Below, piece after piece: positions 18,459-26,569 of a DNA stretch of 64,000 nucleotides. Origin of the DNA: Acidovorax sp. GBBC 1281. GTDB taxonomy: Bacteria; Pseudomonadota; Gammaproteobacteria; Burkholderiales; Burkholderiaceae_C. Made by a program: the position numbers and the translations under genes. Positions within the stretch are counted from its first letter, which is position 1, and each line of letters opens with the position of its first letter. The stretch spans positions 4,797,501-4,861,500 of the forward strand of contig NZ_CP097269.1 of the NCBI RefSeq assembly GCF_028473645.1. The letters are read 5' to 3'. The notes beneath the pieces are model-generated. The model saw only the letters and a program-made list of their open reading frames with translations, was not told the origin of the DNA and made no database searches.

Positions 18459-20141
18459 TCACGACTCGCCGTTGACCCACGTCTTGAGGATATTCGCCAC
18501 GGCCATCGGGTTCTCCTTGGCCAGCACACGGGCCTCCTCCAGGCGCAGTTGCTCGGGCGTCTGGGCGACCTCCTCGGGCTTGGACGGCGCGGCCAGCGCC
18601 GGGCGCTGCGGCTCTTCCGCCTCGATGGCGTCGAGCTGTCCGCCCTGGGCCACCGGAATCGCCCGGGGCTTGCCCATGCCCTTGATGGCGGGGCGCACCA
18701 GGCCGAGCAGTACCATGGCCGCGAACAGGGACATACCCACGGGCCAGCCCAGGCTCTTGGCCAGCTCGATCATCTCGGGCTGCTTCCACAGCGGCAGGTC
18801 CACCACCGGCGCGGAATCGACCAGGAACGGCGTGTTCATGAGGTTCACCGAGTCGCCACGCTCCTTGTTGAAGCCGATGGTTTCGCGCACCAGCGCCGTC
18901 ATCTGCTCCAGTTGCTCGGGCGACAAGGCCTTGTTGGTGGGCGCCTTGCCCGCGGCTTCGGCCACGGCCTGGTAATTCACCACCACCGCCGCGCTCACGC
19001 GCTTGAGGGCGCCGCTGCCGCCGCGGGTCACGCGGACGGTCTTGTCCACTTCGTAGTTGGTGATGGATTCGCGCTTGCTGCCCGTGCCCTGCGCGCCCTG
19101 CTGACCAGCGGCCGTCGGTGCGGGGTTGGCGCCGTTGATGGGCGCGGTCGAAGGCTGGGGCGGCTGGTTGCTGGTGGCGCCGGGCACGCCGCTGGGGGGC
19201 TGGGCGCCCTGGGTGCCGGCGCTTTCCACGACCTGCTGGCTGCGCACGGCGCTGGCGTCGGGCGTCTGGTTGGGGCGATGCTGCTCAGAGGTGGATTCGG
19301 TCTGGCTGAAATCGACCTCGGCCGTGACCTGCGCCTTGACGTTGTTCTTGCCCACCACCGGCTCCAGGATGTCCAGAATGCGGCGCGTGTACTGCTGCTC
19401 GATCTGCTGCACGTAGCTCAGCTGCTGCGCGTCCACCCCCGAACCGGCGGCCGTGTCGGGGGATTGCGACAGCAGCTTGCCGGTGTCATCCAGCACGCTC
19501 ACGGCGGAGGGCGACAGCTCCGGCACGCTGGAGGCCACCAGGTGCACGATCCCGGCCAGCTGCGTGCGGTCCAGGAAACGGCCGGGGAACAGGCTCAGCA
19601 GCACGGACGCGGAAGGCTTTTGCTGCTCGCGGAAAAAACCGTTCTGGTTGGGCAGTGCCAGGTGCACGCGTGCGCTTTGCACCGAAGACAGCGCCTGGAT
19701 CGAGCGGGTCAGCTCGCCCTCCAGGCCACGCTGGAAGTTCAGCCGCTCCTGGAACTGGGTGACGCCGAACCGGTTCGTCTCCATCAGCTCGAAGCCCGTC
19801 ACCGAGCCCTTGGGCAAGCCCTGGGTGGCCAAGCGCAGGCGCACGTCGTGTACGCGCTCGGCCGGAATCAGGATGGCCCCGCCGCCCTCGGCGTACTTGT
19901 AGGGCACGTTCATCGTGGACAGCTGGGCCACGATGGCGCCGCCGTCCTTGTCGCTCAGATTGGCGAACAGCACCCGGTAGTCCGGCTGGCGGCTGAAGAC
20001 CACCGCGGCAACCACGGCAGCGATCAGCAAGACCATGCCTGCGCCCAGGCGCATCCGCTGGCCCCGTTCGAGCGCGGAAAACCGCTGCATCCACGAGGGG
20101 TTGGCGGGACTGATGACAGGGACTTCAGCAACTGCGGACAT
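18459..20141 (-). CDS. fliF: Flagellar MS-ring protein FliF
   Basis: 560 aa. N-terminal transmembrane helix (MVLLIAAVVAAVVFSRQ), the periplasmic ring-building domains (YRVLFANLSDKDGGAIVAQL ... GLPKGSVTGFELMETNRFGVTQFQERLNFQRGLEGEL), a Gly/Pro-rich low-complexity stretch at about 300-370, a second transmembrane helix (WPVGMSLFAAMVLLGLV) and a cytoplasmic tail that binds FliG. The ATG at 20141 follows GGAAAG; a TTG four codons upstream is less likely. First gene of fliFGHIJK, divergent from fliE across a 171-base region. Confidence 0.97.
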   Translation of the reverse strand: MSAVAEVPVISPANPSWMQRFSALERGQRMRLGAGMVLLIAAVVAAVVFSRQPDYRVLFANLSDKDGGAIVAQLSTMNVPYKYAEGGGAILIPAERVHDVRLRLATQGLPKGSVTGFELMETNRFGVTQFQERLNFQRGLEGELTRSIQALSSVQSARVHLALPNQNGFFREQQKPSASVLLSLFPGRFLDRTQLAGIVHLVASSVPELSPSAVSVLDDTGKLLSQSPDTAAGSGVDAQQLSYVQQIEQQYTRRILDILEPVVGKNNVKAQVTAEVDFSQTESTSEQHRPNQTPDASAVRSQQVVESAGTQGAQPPSGVPGATSNQPPQPSTAPINGANPAPTAAGQQGAQGTGSKRESITNYEVDKTVRVTRGGSGALKRVSAAVVVNYQAVAEAAGKAPTNKALSPEQLEQMTALVRETIGFNKERGDSVNLMNTPFLVDSAPVVDLPLWKQPEMIELAKSLGWPVGMSLFAAMVLLGLVRPAIKGMGKPRAIPVAQGGQLDAIEAEEPQRPALAAPSKPEEVAQTPEQLRLEEARVLAKENPMAVANILKTWVNGES

Positions 20142-20312
20142 GGTGCTTTCCAAAAGGTCCGACCCGGCAGAGGGTTGGCGTGGGGCGATTATTGGACGAG
20201 CCCCTTGCCGACGTAGCCGAGATAAGGCCGTCGTTTCACCATCTATTCCCCAGGATGGCGCGGCGCCGGCCCCCTAGGATTGCACCATCCCGCCATTCCT
20301 TCGGACACAGCC

Positions 20313-20621
20313 ATGGACCTCCGCATATCAAGCCCTACCACGCCACTTGCAGGCGCTGGCCTTGCGCGCCGTGCCGCGGCACCGCAGGACTCGCAGGAAG
20401 TGGGGTTTTCCTCGGCGCTCAAGGGCGCGCTGCAGTCGGTCAGCGCCTCCCAGAACCGAGCGGCCGACCTGCAAAAGGAAGTGCAGATGGAAAACCCGGC
20501 CGTGAGCCTGGAAGAAACCATGGTGGCGATCCAGAAGGCCCAGATCGGCTTTCAGGCCACGCTGCACGTGCGCAACCGCATGGTTCAGGCCTACACCGAC
20601 ATCATGAACATGCAGGTTTGA
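20313..20621 (+). CDS. fliE: Flagellar hook-basal body protein FliE
   Basis: 102 aa, typical size. The C-terminal half has the FliE signature (NPAVSLEETMVAIQKAQIGFQATLHVRNRMVQAYTDIMNMQV), forming the junction between the MS ring and the proximal rod. It begins MDLRISSPTTPL. The ATG at 20313 lacks a good ribosome-binding site; an upstream TTG at 20280 would add 11 residues. It stands alone on the plus strand, divergent from fliF. Confidence 0.95.
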   Translation: MDLRISSPTTPLAGAGLARRAAAPQDSQEVGFSSALKGALQSVSASQNRAADLQKEVQMENPAVSLEETMVAIQKAQIGFQATLHVRNRMVQAYTDIMNMQV

Positions 20622-20648
20622 CGCCAGCCCGCAACATCCAACCCATCA

Positions 20649-20718
20649 TTTGCTATTATTTTTATAGCTTAATGCCCTAGTGCTTATTGCACTGGAAGGC
20701 CATTTGACTGGTAATACC
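20649..20718 (+). repeat. Dispersed short repeat, copy A
   Basis: Starts TTTGCTATTATTTTTATAGC, which can fold through GCTAT/ATAGC, then AATGCCCTAGTGCTTATTGC, ACTGG and GGTAATACC. It matches copy B at 59301-59370 over about 70 bases and copy C at 45536-45597 (opposite strand) over the core ATGCCCTAGTNCTTATTGC. All copies lie between genes, downstream of a flagellar gene end. It is AT-rich compared with the surroundings. Confidence 0.8.
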
Positions 20719-20903
20719 TTGCACCGCTGCGGTTGATACAGCGACGCCGCATGGGCTTTCGATTCCCTGCACCGCCCACATCAAACCCTCTCGGCGGCGG
20801 CGATCCTGAAAACAACACGGCCGAAGGCGCACTGCGCGCCAGGCATGCCGGCTTGCCGTTCGTTGCGCTGCGCTGCGCTGCGCGGTGGCGCCGGGAGGCA
20901 CTG

Positions 20904-20922
20904 GCCGGGCAGACAGCCCGGC
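20904..20922. terminator. GC hairpin downstream of fliT
   Basis: GCCGGGC-AGACA-GCCCGGC, a 7-bp perfect stem about 25 bases beyond the fliT stop. There is no T-run on either side, so intrinsic termination is uncertain; it may protect mRNA ends or work with Rho. Confidence 0.35.
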
Positions 20923-20944
20923 GAAGGGCGGGCCCCGCCCCTCC

Positions 20945-21244
20945 TCAATGCATCATCTGCGGCTGGCGCTCCAGCAAATGCTCGAACTGCGACAGCCAGG
21001 GTTCCGCCAGGCAGCGGATCTGGGCATCGTTGCTCAGGATGCGCTGCATGATGCGCGTCTTTTCCCGGCGGTGCTCCGGCAACAGATCGTGCTCCTGGGC
21101 CTTGAATCGCAGTTGCTCGATGAGCACCGCGCAGGCGCCTTCATAGCGAACCACGCCGTCCCAATCCTTGAGCTTGGCAGCCTCCAGCATCTTGGCACTG
21201 CTGTCTTCGATGGCTTTGTAGTAATCGATGAGCATTTCAGACAT
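20945..21244 (-). CDS. fliT: FliT-like flagellar export chaperone
   Basis: 99 aa helical protein (MLIDYYKAIEDSSAKMLEAAKLKDWDGVVRYEGACAVLIEQL). Size, helical makeup and position directly after fliS match FliT, the FliD chaperone that also modulates FlhDC in enterics. The ATG at 21244 has GGGAGAAACTAAGA upstream. Sequence conservation in this family is poor, so the call relies largely on synteny (fliD-fliS-fliT). Confidence 0.8.
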   Translation of the reverse strand: MSEMLIDYYKAIEDSSAKMLEAAKLKDWDGVVRYEGACAVLIEQLRFKAQEHDLLPEHRREKTRIMQRILSNDAQIRCLAEPWLSQFEHLLERQPQMMH

Positions 21245-21246
21245 TC

Positions 21247-21672
21247 TTAGTTTCTCCCACCGGAGGCCGAAGGACGGCCGCCGGCACCGATCTCGCCCCA
21301 ACCCTGCGCCACCGGCACGATCAGGTTGACCACTTCTTCCACCAGAGTGACGTCGTTGCGCAGGTTGGCCATGGTGAGCCGGCCCACGCAGTAGTCATAC
21401 AGCGCACGGAGATTCGCAGCCAGCTCACCACCCTGGGCGGGATTGAGCGCTCCCTTGAGGCCCTCTTCGATGATGCGCACGGCCTTGCCGAGTTGACGGC
21501 CCTTTTCCTCCACATCGCCGCGCTGCATGGAGCCGCGGGCCGCGTTGAGCGACTGCACCAGGCCATCGAACAACATCTGGATCAATTGATGGGGCGAGGC
21601 GCCATCCACACTGGATTGCACACCGACCTGCCGATAGACCGAGGCGGCGCGGGAACTGACTGGCGTGTACAT
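21247..21672 (-). CDS. fliS: Flagellin export chaperone FliS
   Basis: 141 aa. Conserved FliS features: YRQVGVQSSVDGASPHQLIQMLFDGLVQSLNAARGSM and LNPAQGGELAANLRALYDYCVGRLTMANLRND. It binds the C-terminal helix of flagellin and keeps it unfolded for export. The start is fixed by AAGGAG 6 nt before ATG 21672, which itself lies in an upstream in-frame ATG codon context. A sigma-28 promoter match ends 30 bases upstream. It is 2 bases from fliT. Confidence 0.96.
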   Translation of the reverse strand: MYTPVSSRAASVYRQVGVQSSVDGASPHQLIQMLFDGLVQSLNAARGSMQRGDVEEKGRQLGKAVRIIEEGLKGALNPAQGGELAANLRALYDYCVGRLTMANLRNDVTLVEEVVNLIVPVAQGWGEIGAGGRPSASGGRN

Positions 21673-21701
21673 CGAGAACTCCTTCATGCTACTTACATTC
21701 A

Positions 21702-21728
21702 ATATCGGCAGATCAAGAAGGAACTCAA
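21702..21728 (-). promoter_or_regulatory. Sigma-28 promoter before fliS
   Basis: On the minus strand: TTGAGTTC, 11-base spacer, GCCGATAT. Compared with the FliA consensus TAAAGTTT-N11-GCCGATAA it matches 5 of 8 and 7 of 8 positions with exact spacing. It lies about 30 bases before the fliS ATG, giving a short leader. This would let fliST be made independently of fliD. Confidence 0.7.
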
Positions 21729-21830
21729 GGACATTTACGAGGTGTTTTGGCGTTCTGGCAGGGTGGCGCAACGGCGAGTGACCCAGGGTTCAGGCCAGCT
21801 GTGCGGCGGCGGCAGGCCCGGACACCGGGC

Positions 21831-23255
21831 TTACTTGTTCCACTGGGCGACCTGCTGCGTGATGTAGCTGTTGAGGGCCGAGAGGCTGCCCATCTGGGTG
21901 TCCAGCGCGGTGTATTGCGCCCGCATGCGCTTTTCCAATACGGCCGCGCGGTTGTTCACCTTTTCCTGGTCGGACGTGTTGCGCTTGACTTCCAGGTCGA
22001 GGGCGTCGGACTTGTTGTTCATGAGGCCGTCCAGCGACAGCAGTCCAGAGGTGAACGACTTCATGCGAACGGCAGCGCCAGTGCCCGTGCCGCCCGAGGC
22101 CGGGTCGGACGCGAACAGCTGCTTGAGCGTGTCGGGCGTTTTCAGCGCGTTGTCCAGCTTGGTGTTGTCCACCGTCAGCTTGCCGCCGCGCTGCACTTCC
22201 AGGCCAATGTCGGAGAGCGTCTGCAGGGCAGACGTACCGCCGACTGCAGCACCGATGGCCGCCCGCAGCGAGTTCTGCAGCCCGACCGCCGTGCTGTCGC
22301 CCTGCAGCACGCCCTTGGTCTTGCTCTCGCTGTCGTATTTGGTCGAGGAACCCAGCAGGTCATTGACGGCGTTGTAGGCATCCACGAAATCCTGGATGTT
22401 CTTCTTCATCGTGGCGGTATCGGCCTTCACCCCCATCTCCACGTCGGTCGTGGTCACTTGCGACACCGTCAGGGTCAACCCGGGAATGGCTTCGGTGAAC
22501 GTGTTGTCCTTGGACGTCACGCTGATGCCGTTGATCTTGGCCTGCGTGTTCTGTGCGTACTGGATGGTATTGGCCGCCAGCCCCACGCCTGGGGAATTCT
22601 GCGGATCGAAGGCGAGCTTGGAGAGGCCCGGCGCCGCCGGATCTTCCGCCACCTGCACGCGAAAGCCCGACTCTTCCCCGGTGGTCTTGGAACGCAGCAG
22701 GAGCCGCTCCCCGGAGGCATCGCGCAACACGGTGGCCGTGACGCCGGCGTCGCCCTCGTTGATCTTGGCGGCGATGTTCGTGATCGTGTCGGTCGCGCTG
22801 ACCGAGACATTGATCGGCTTGGAGGACCCCACGCCGAAAGTCGGTGGATTCGCAGTGGAATCCCAGGTGCCCAACTGGATGGTCATGGTGCCTGCGCCAA
22901 TGACAGAGTCCTTGGCGACGGCGGTAGAAGCATTCGATTGCGCGCGGGCCAGTTGCTGCACACTCACGCCGAACGACGATGCGCTGGCAATCCCCGACAC
23001 GGTGGCCGTGACGGCCGCACTGTTGGAAGAACTGACCGCCATGCCGTTCCACGCGCTGTCCCGGGTCAGCTTGGCCGCGGCATCCGACAAGGTCGAGAGC
23101 AACGACTTCACCTGGGAGAACGTAGAAATCTTGGTCTGGATGGTGCCCGCTTTGGCCTGCAGCTGAACGAGGGGCTGCTTTTCCAGCGCCACCGTCTTGG
23201 TGACGATGGTTTCGACGTCGAGCCCGCTGCCAATGCCTATCGAGGTAATACCCAT
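21831..23255 (-). CDS. fliD: Flagellar filament cap protein FliD
   Basis: 474 aa. Conserved N-terminus ITSIGIGSGLDVETIVTKTV and the C-terminal region (KSFTSGLLSLDGLMNNKSDALDLEVKRNTSDQEKVNNRAAVLEKRMRAQYTALDTQMGSLSALNSYITQQVAQW). It caps the growing filament and folds incoming flagellin. GGGAG precedes ATG 23255. It follows fliC1 on the same strand, past a strong terminator, so it probably has its own promoter, which I could not identify. Confidence 0.96.
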   Translation of the reverse strand: MGITSIGIGSGLDVETIVTKTVALEKQPLVQLQAKAGTIQTKISTFSQVKSLLSTLSDAAAKLTRDSAWNGMAVSSSNSAAVTATVSGIASASSFGVSVQQLARAQSNASTAVAKDSVIGAGTMTIQLGTWDSTANPPTFGVGSSKPINVSVSATDTITNIAAKINEGDAGVTATVLRDASGERLLLRSKTTGEESGFRVQVAEDPAAPGLSKLAFDPQNSPGVGLAANTIQYAQNTQAKINGISVTSKDNTFTEAIPGLTLTVSQVTTTDVEMGVKADTATMKKNIQDFVDAYNAVNDLLGSSTKYDSESKTKGVLQGDSTAVGLQNSLRAAIGAAVGGTSALQTLSDIGLEVQRGGKLTVDNTKLDNALKTPDTLKQLFASDPASGGTGTGAAVRMKSFTSGLLSLDGLMNNKSDALDLEVKRNTSDQEKVNNRAAVLEKRMRAQYTALDTQMGSLSALNSYITQQVAQWNK

Positions 23256-23337
23256 TTTGGTCTCCCAGGCAGCCGGGGCCGCCATCAACAATCAATACAC
23301 GATTGTGGCGAGAATCGCTTCGATCTAAAAGCAGGAA

Positions 23338-23369
23338 AAGCGGCGACAGGAGTGGCCCTGTCGCCGCTT
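23338..23369 (-). terminator. Rho-independent terminator of fliC1
   Basis: Minus strand: AAGCGGCGACAGG, 6-base loop, CCTGTCGCCGCTT, a perfect 13-bp stem, followed by TTCCTGCTTTT. It lies about 45 bases after the fliC1 stop and before fliD. It is the strongest terminator near the flagellins. Confidence 0.88.
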
Positions 23370-23411
23370 AAAAGGGTTCGGACCGTTCCGATCCCCTTTA
23401 TAAGCCACCGA

Positions 23412-24635
23412 TTAACGCAGCAGGGACAGCACGCCCTGGGGCAGCTGGTTGGCCTGGGCCACCATCGCAGTGCCCGCCTGTTGCAGGATCTGCGTGCGCG
23501 ACAGGTTCGCCGTTTCCTTGGCGAAGTCGGCGTCCACGATCCGGCCACGCGATGCCGACAGATTCTCGGCCTGGATGTTGATGTTGCCCACCGAGTTCTC
23601 GAAGCGGCTTTGCAGAGCGCCGAGGTCGGCACGTGCGGAGTTCACCTGGTCGATCGCGCTGTCGATCTTCTTCAGGGAAACCCATGCGTCCTTCTGCGTC
23701 GCGACGGTCACGGTGTCGATGCCCTTCTTGTCGGTGCCGGTGGCGGCCGCGAGCGTCGGGGCGGCGAAGCCCGTGTTCGCCACGGAGAAGCCGGTCGTGC
23801 CGCCGAAGGTGATGGTTTCCGGCACGGGAGGCGTTGCACTGTTCAGCTTGGACGAAGCAAATTCCAGGTCGTACGTGCCGTCGTCCTTCTTGGTCAGGAA
23901 GGCGGTCACACCGGTGTCGGCGGACTTGTTGTTGATTGCGGAAACCACTTGGCCCAGACGCTCAACACCAGAGCCGGCAGCCTTGATTTCGCCCAGATCG
24001 ATGGCGGATGCCGAGCCCACCTGGATCGTCAGGCCACCGGCAGCGATCTTGGTGCCGAAGCCCGTGACCGTCGTGTCGGAAGCATTCAGGGAGGTCACGC
24101 TGCCCGTGGAGTACTCGATGTTCGACAGGCCCGCAGCCGACGAATTGGTCAGGGCGCCGACGGTGATGTTTTCACCGGAGTTGGCACCGACCTGGAACAG
24201 GGCGCCTGCGAAGCTGCCGTCCAGGATCTTCTGGCCGTTGAAGCTGGTTTGCTTGGCAACGCGGTCGATTTCGTCGGTGAGCTGCTTCACTTCGGATTGC
24301 AGTGCAGCGCGGTCCTTGGTGCTGTTGGTGGCATTGCTGGCCTGCACCGACAGTTCACGCATCCGTTGCAGCATGTCGCCGACCTTGCCCAGGGCGCCTT
24401 CTGCCGTCTGGGCCAGCGAGATGCCGTCGTTGGCGTTGCGGGCCGCCACGGCCAGACCCTTGATCTGGGTGTTCATGCGCTCGGCGATCGAAGATCCTGC
24501 TGCATCATCCTTGGCGCTGGTGATGCGCAAACCCGAGGACAGGCGAGCCATCGAGGTGGTGAGAGAGTTTTGCGACATTCCCAGATTGCGCTGAGCAGTC
24601 AGGGAAGCGACATTGGTGTTGATGGTAGAGGCCAT
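23412..24635 (-). CDS. fliC: Flagellin FliC, copy 1
   Basis: 407 aa. Conserved N-terminal D0/D1 (MASTINTNVASLTAQRNLGM, SSGLRITSAKDDAAG) and C-terminal D1/D0 (QVNSARADLGALQSRFENSV ... RGRIVDADFAKETANLSRTQILQQAGTAMVAQANQLPQGVLSLLR), with a central domain rich in Ser/Thr, the usual target of O-glycosylation. AAGGAG lies before the ATG. It is preceded by a good sigma-28 promoter and followed by a terminator, so it is probably the main filament gene. It is very similar to the divergent copy at 25021. Confidence 0.97.
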   Translation of the reverse strand: MASTINTNVASLTAQRNLGMSQNSLTTSMARLSSGLRITSAKDDAAGSSIAERMNTQIKGLAVAARNANDGISLAQTAEGALGKVGDMLQRMRELSVQASNATNSTKDRAALQSEVKQLTDEIDRVAKQTSFNGQKILDGSFAGALFQVGANSGENITVGALTNSSAAGLSNIEYSTGSVTSLNASDTTVTGFGTKIAAGGLTIQVGSASAIDLGEIKAAGSGVERLGQVVSAINNKSADTGVTAFLTKKDDGTYDLEFASSKLNSATPPVPETITFGGTTGFSVANTGFAAPTLAAATGTDKKGIDTVTVATQKDAWVSLKKIDSAIDQVNSARADLGALQSRFENSVGNINIQAENLSASRGRIVDADFAKETANLSRTQILQQAGTAMVAQANQLPQGVLSLLR

Positions 24636-24782
24636 TGAAATGCTCCTTGGTAACTTAAATTCCGGCTAGACCGCCGATCACAACGCTGACCCCCATGGCC
24701 AGCTGCCAAGACCGGGGCGGCAGTCACGTGAACCCATCCATCGCTTGCCGGTCAACAAATTCGCTTGAACCTGTTGGTTAGG

Positions 24783-24809
24783 TTATCGGGCAGGCCCTGG
24801 AGAACTTGA
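24783..24809 (-). promoter_or_regulatory. Sigma-28 promoter of fliC1
   Basis: Minus strand: TCAAGTTC, 11-base spacer, CCCGATAA. It matches the FliA consensus at 6 of 8 (-35) and 7 of 8 (-10) with exact spacing. It is the best class III promoter in the window and directs transcription into fliC1. Confidence 0.82.
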
Positions 24810-24927
24810 GCGTCTCCACGCAAAAAAATCGACTTTCCCCGGCACCGCCCGGGTCAGCCACCTCGCACAAGGGTGGATATGGACGGTTTTCCGCCCTTTT
24901 TTCCCCACGCCAGGAAAACCCCACCTG

Positions 24928-24941
24928 GGGAGAATTCTCCC
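24928..24941. promoter_or_regulatory. 14-bp perfect palindrome upstream of second flagellin
   Basis: GGGAGAATTCTCCC, centred about 86 bases before the second flagellin ATG. It is large enough to bind a dimeric regulator, and no gene covers it. Its role is unknown. Confidence 0.4.
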
Positions 24942-25020
24942 AACGCTAGGGTTGCCCGCTGATGGTGGTGTCCTTGGCCACGGCAGCTGTGCCTTGTCCC
25001 TTTTGCGAAGGAGTTCCGTA

Positions 25021-26250
25021 ATGGCCTCGACGATCAACACCAACATCGCCTCACTCAACGCCCAGCGCAATCTGGGAATGTCGGCAGCCTCGCTGACGAC
25101 CACCATGCAGAGGCTGTCTTCCGGCCTGCGCGTCAACAGTGCCAAGGACGACGCGGCCGGCATGGCCATCGCCGAGCGCATGAACACCCAGGTCAAGGGC
25201 CTGGCCGTGGCCTCCCGCAACGCCAACGACGGCATCTCGCTGGCCCAGACGGCAGAAGGCGCCCTGGGCAAGGTGGGCGACATGCTGCAGCGGATGCGCG
25301 AACTGGCCGTTCAGGCCAGCAACGCCACGAACAGCAAGGCCGACCGGGCCGCGTTGCAGTCCGAAGTCAAGCAACTCACCGACGAAATCGACCGCGTCTC
25401 CAAGCAGACCAGCTTCAACGGTCAGAAGATCCTGGACGGCAGCTTTGCGGGCGCCCTGTTCCAGGTGGGCGCCAATTCCGGCGACAACGTCACGCTCGGC
25501 GCCCTGGCGGACACCCGCGCCTCGGGCCTGTCCAGCATCATGTACTCAAGCACGAGCACCGCGATCGCCGTGGACGCGTCGGACACGTCGATCTCCGCCT
25601 TCGGCAGCGCGATCCCCGCGGGCGGCCTGACGATCCAGGTCGGTTCGGGCTCCGCCATCGACCTGGGAAGCATCAAGGCCGCCGGCTCCGGCGTGGAACG
25701 TCTCGGCCAGGTGATCTCGGCGATCAACAACAAGACGGCCGATACGGGTGTGACCGCCTTCCTGACCAAGAACGACGACGGCAGCTACGGGCTGGAGTTC
25801 GCCTCCTCGAAACTGACGAATGCCGTTCCCCCCGTGCCGGAGACCGTGACGTTCGGCGGCACGACCGGGTTCACCGTGGCCAATACGGGCTTTACCCCGC
25901 CCACGCTGACGAACGCCACGGGCACCGGCCAGAAAGGGATCGACAGCGTCGATGTCGGAACGCAGAGCCAGGCTTGGGTGGCCCTCAAAAAGATCGACAG
26001 CGCGATCGACCAGGTCAATTCGGCGCGCGCGGACCTCGGGGCCCTGCAAAGCCGCTTCGAAAATGCCATCGCCAATATCGACATCCAGGGCGAGAACATG
26101 TCGGCAGCCCGCGGCCGCATCGTGGATGCAGACTTTGCCAAGGAAACGGCGAACCTGTCGCGCACGCAGATCCTGCAGCAGGCGGGCACTGCGATGGTGG
26201 CCCAGGCGAACCAGTTGCCCCAGCAGGTGCTGAAACTCCTGCAGGGCTGA
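25021..26250 (+). CDS. Flagellin FliC, copy 2
   Basis: 409 aa. Same architecture as copy 1: MASTINTNIASLNAQRNLGM, SSGLRVNSAKDDAAG, a Ser/Thr-rich centre and a C-terminus ending NQLPQQVLKLLQG. The two copies agree through the conserved ends and also across much of the central domain, so they are recent duplicates or are kept similar by gene conversion. GAAGGAG stands 7 nt before the ATG. The ATG at 25021 is the family start; an upstream in-frame start is not supported. No clear terminator follows, and the acyl carrier protein gene begins 82 bases later. Confidence 0.96.
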   Translation: MASTINTNIASLNAQRNLGMSAASLTTTMQRLSSGLRVNSAKDDAAGMAIAERMNTQVKGLAVASRNANDGISLAQTAEGALGKVGDMLQRMRELAVQASNATNSKADRAALQSEVKQLTDEIDRVSKQTSFNGQKILDGSFAGALFQVGANSGDNVTLGALADTRASGLSSIMYSSTSTAIAVDASDTSISAFGSAIPAGGLTIQVGSGSAIDLGSIKAAGSGVERLGQVISAINNKTADTGVTAFLTKNDDGSYGLEFASSKLTNAVPPVPETVTFGGTTGFTVANTGFTPPTLTNATGTGQKGIDSVDVGTQSQAWVALKKIDSAIDQVNSARADLGALQSRFENAIANIDIQGENMSAARGRIVDADFAKETANLSRTQILQQAGTAMVAQANQLPQQVLKLLQG

Positions 26251-26332
26251 AGAAGAAGGCATCCGGGGCTAATACACTGCCGTTGGAGGCCGAAATCTTG
26301 GTCTCAGCGACATTTTTCATTCTGGAGTACGC

Positions 26333-26563
26333 ATGCCTTCGCCTTCCATCGAGCAATTCATCGAAAGCTTTCTGACCGCCGTCGATTTCCAGGAGCCGGT
26401 GGAGGTCACCGCGGATACCGAACTGCGTGCTCTGCCCGAGTGGGACTCCCTTGCCGCCCTGGGTGTCATCGTGATGTTCGACGTGGAGTACGGGAAAACC
26501 ATCGTGGGCGACGACCTGAAGAACTGCGTCACGGTCACGGACCTCTACAAGCTGTTGGGGTAG
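26333..26563 (+). CDS. Acyl carrier protein
   Basis: 76 aa, the normal ACP size. The phosphopantetheine attachment serine is S39 in EWDSLAALG; the helical acidic framework is typical, although the usual DSLxxVE becomes DSLAALG. It would carry acyl chains as thioesters on a swinging arm. It lies 6 bases before a ketoacyl synthase III gene, forming the start of an acyl-building operon rather than general fatty acid synthesis. GGAG lies before the ATG. Confidence 0.9.
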   Translation: MPSPSIEQFIESFLTAVDFQEPVEVTADTELRALPEWDSLAALGVIVMFDVEYGKTIVGDDLKNCVTVTDLYKLLG

Positions 26564-26569
26564 ACCACC

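Larger units (their letters stand above)
20622..20944. other. 323-base intergenic region between fliE and fliT
   Basis: Convergent gap between fliE (plus) and fliT (minus). It holds a copy of the dispersed repeat at 20649-20718, a short GCGCT direct-repeat run at about 20865-20882, and a GC hairpin at 20904-20922 followed by GGGCGGGCCCCGCCC. I see no convincing coding sequence. It probably serves as the transcription end zone for both sides. Confidence 0.6.
24636..25020. promoter_or_regulatory. Divergent regulatory region between the two flagellin genes
   Basis: 385 bases without a gene. It contains the sigma-28 promoter for fliC1 (24783-24809), which implies a leader of roughly 140 bases, and a 14-bp perfect palindrome (24928-24941) upstream of the second flagellin. 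Ribosome-binding sites AAGGAG flank both ends. I found no equally good sigma-28 match pointing to the second flagellin. Confidence 0.75.

Noticed and set aside
24660-24685. GCCGATCA as a plus-strand sigma-28 -10 for flagellin copy 2
   Set aside because: The only TAAA upstream is two bases too close, and the site would be about 350 bases from the gene.
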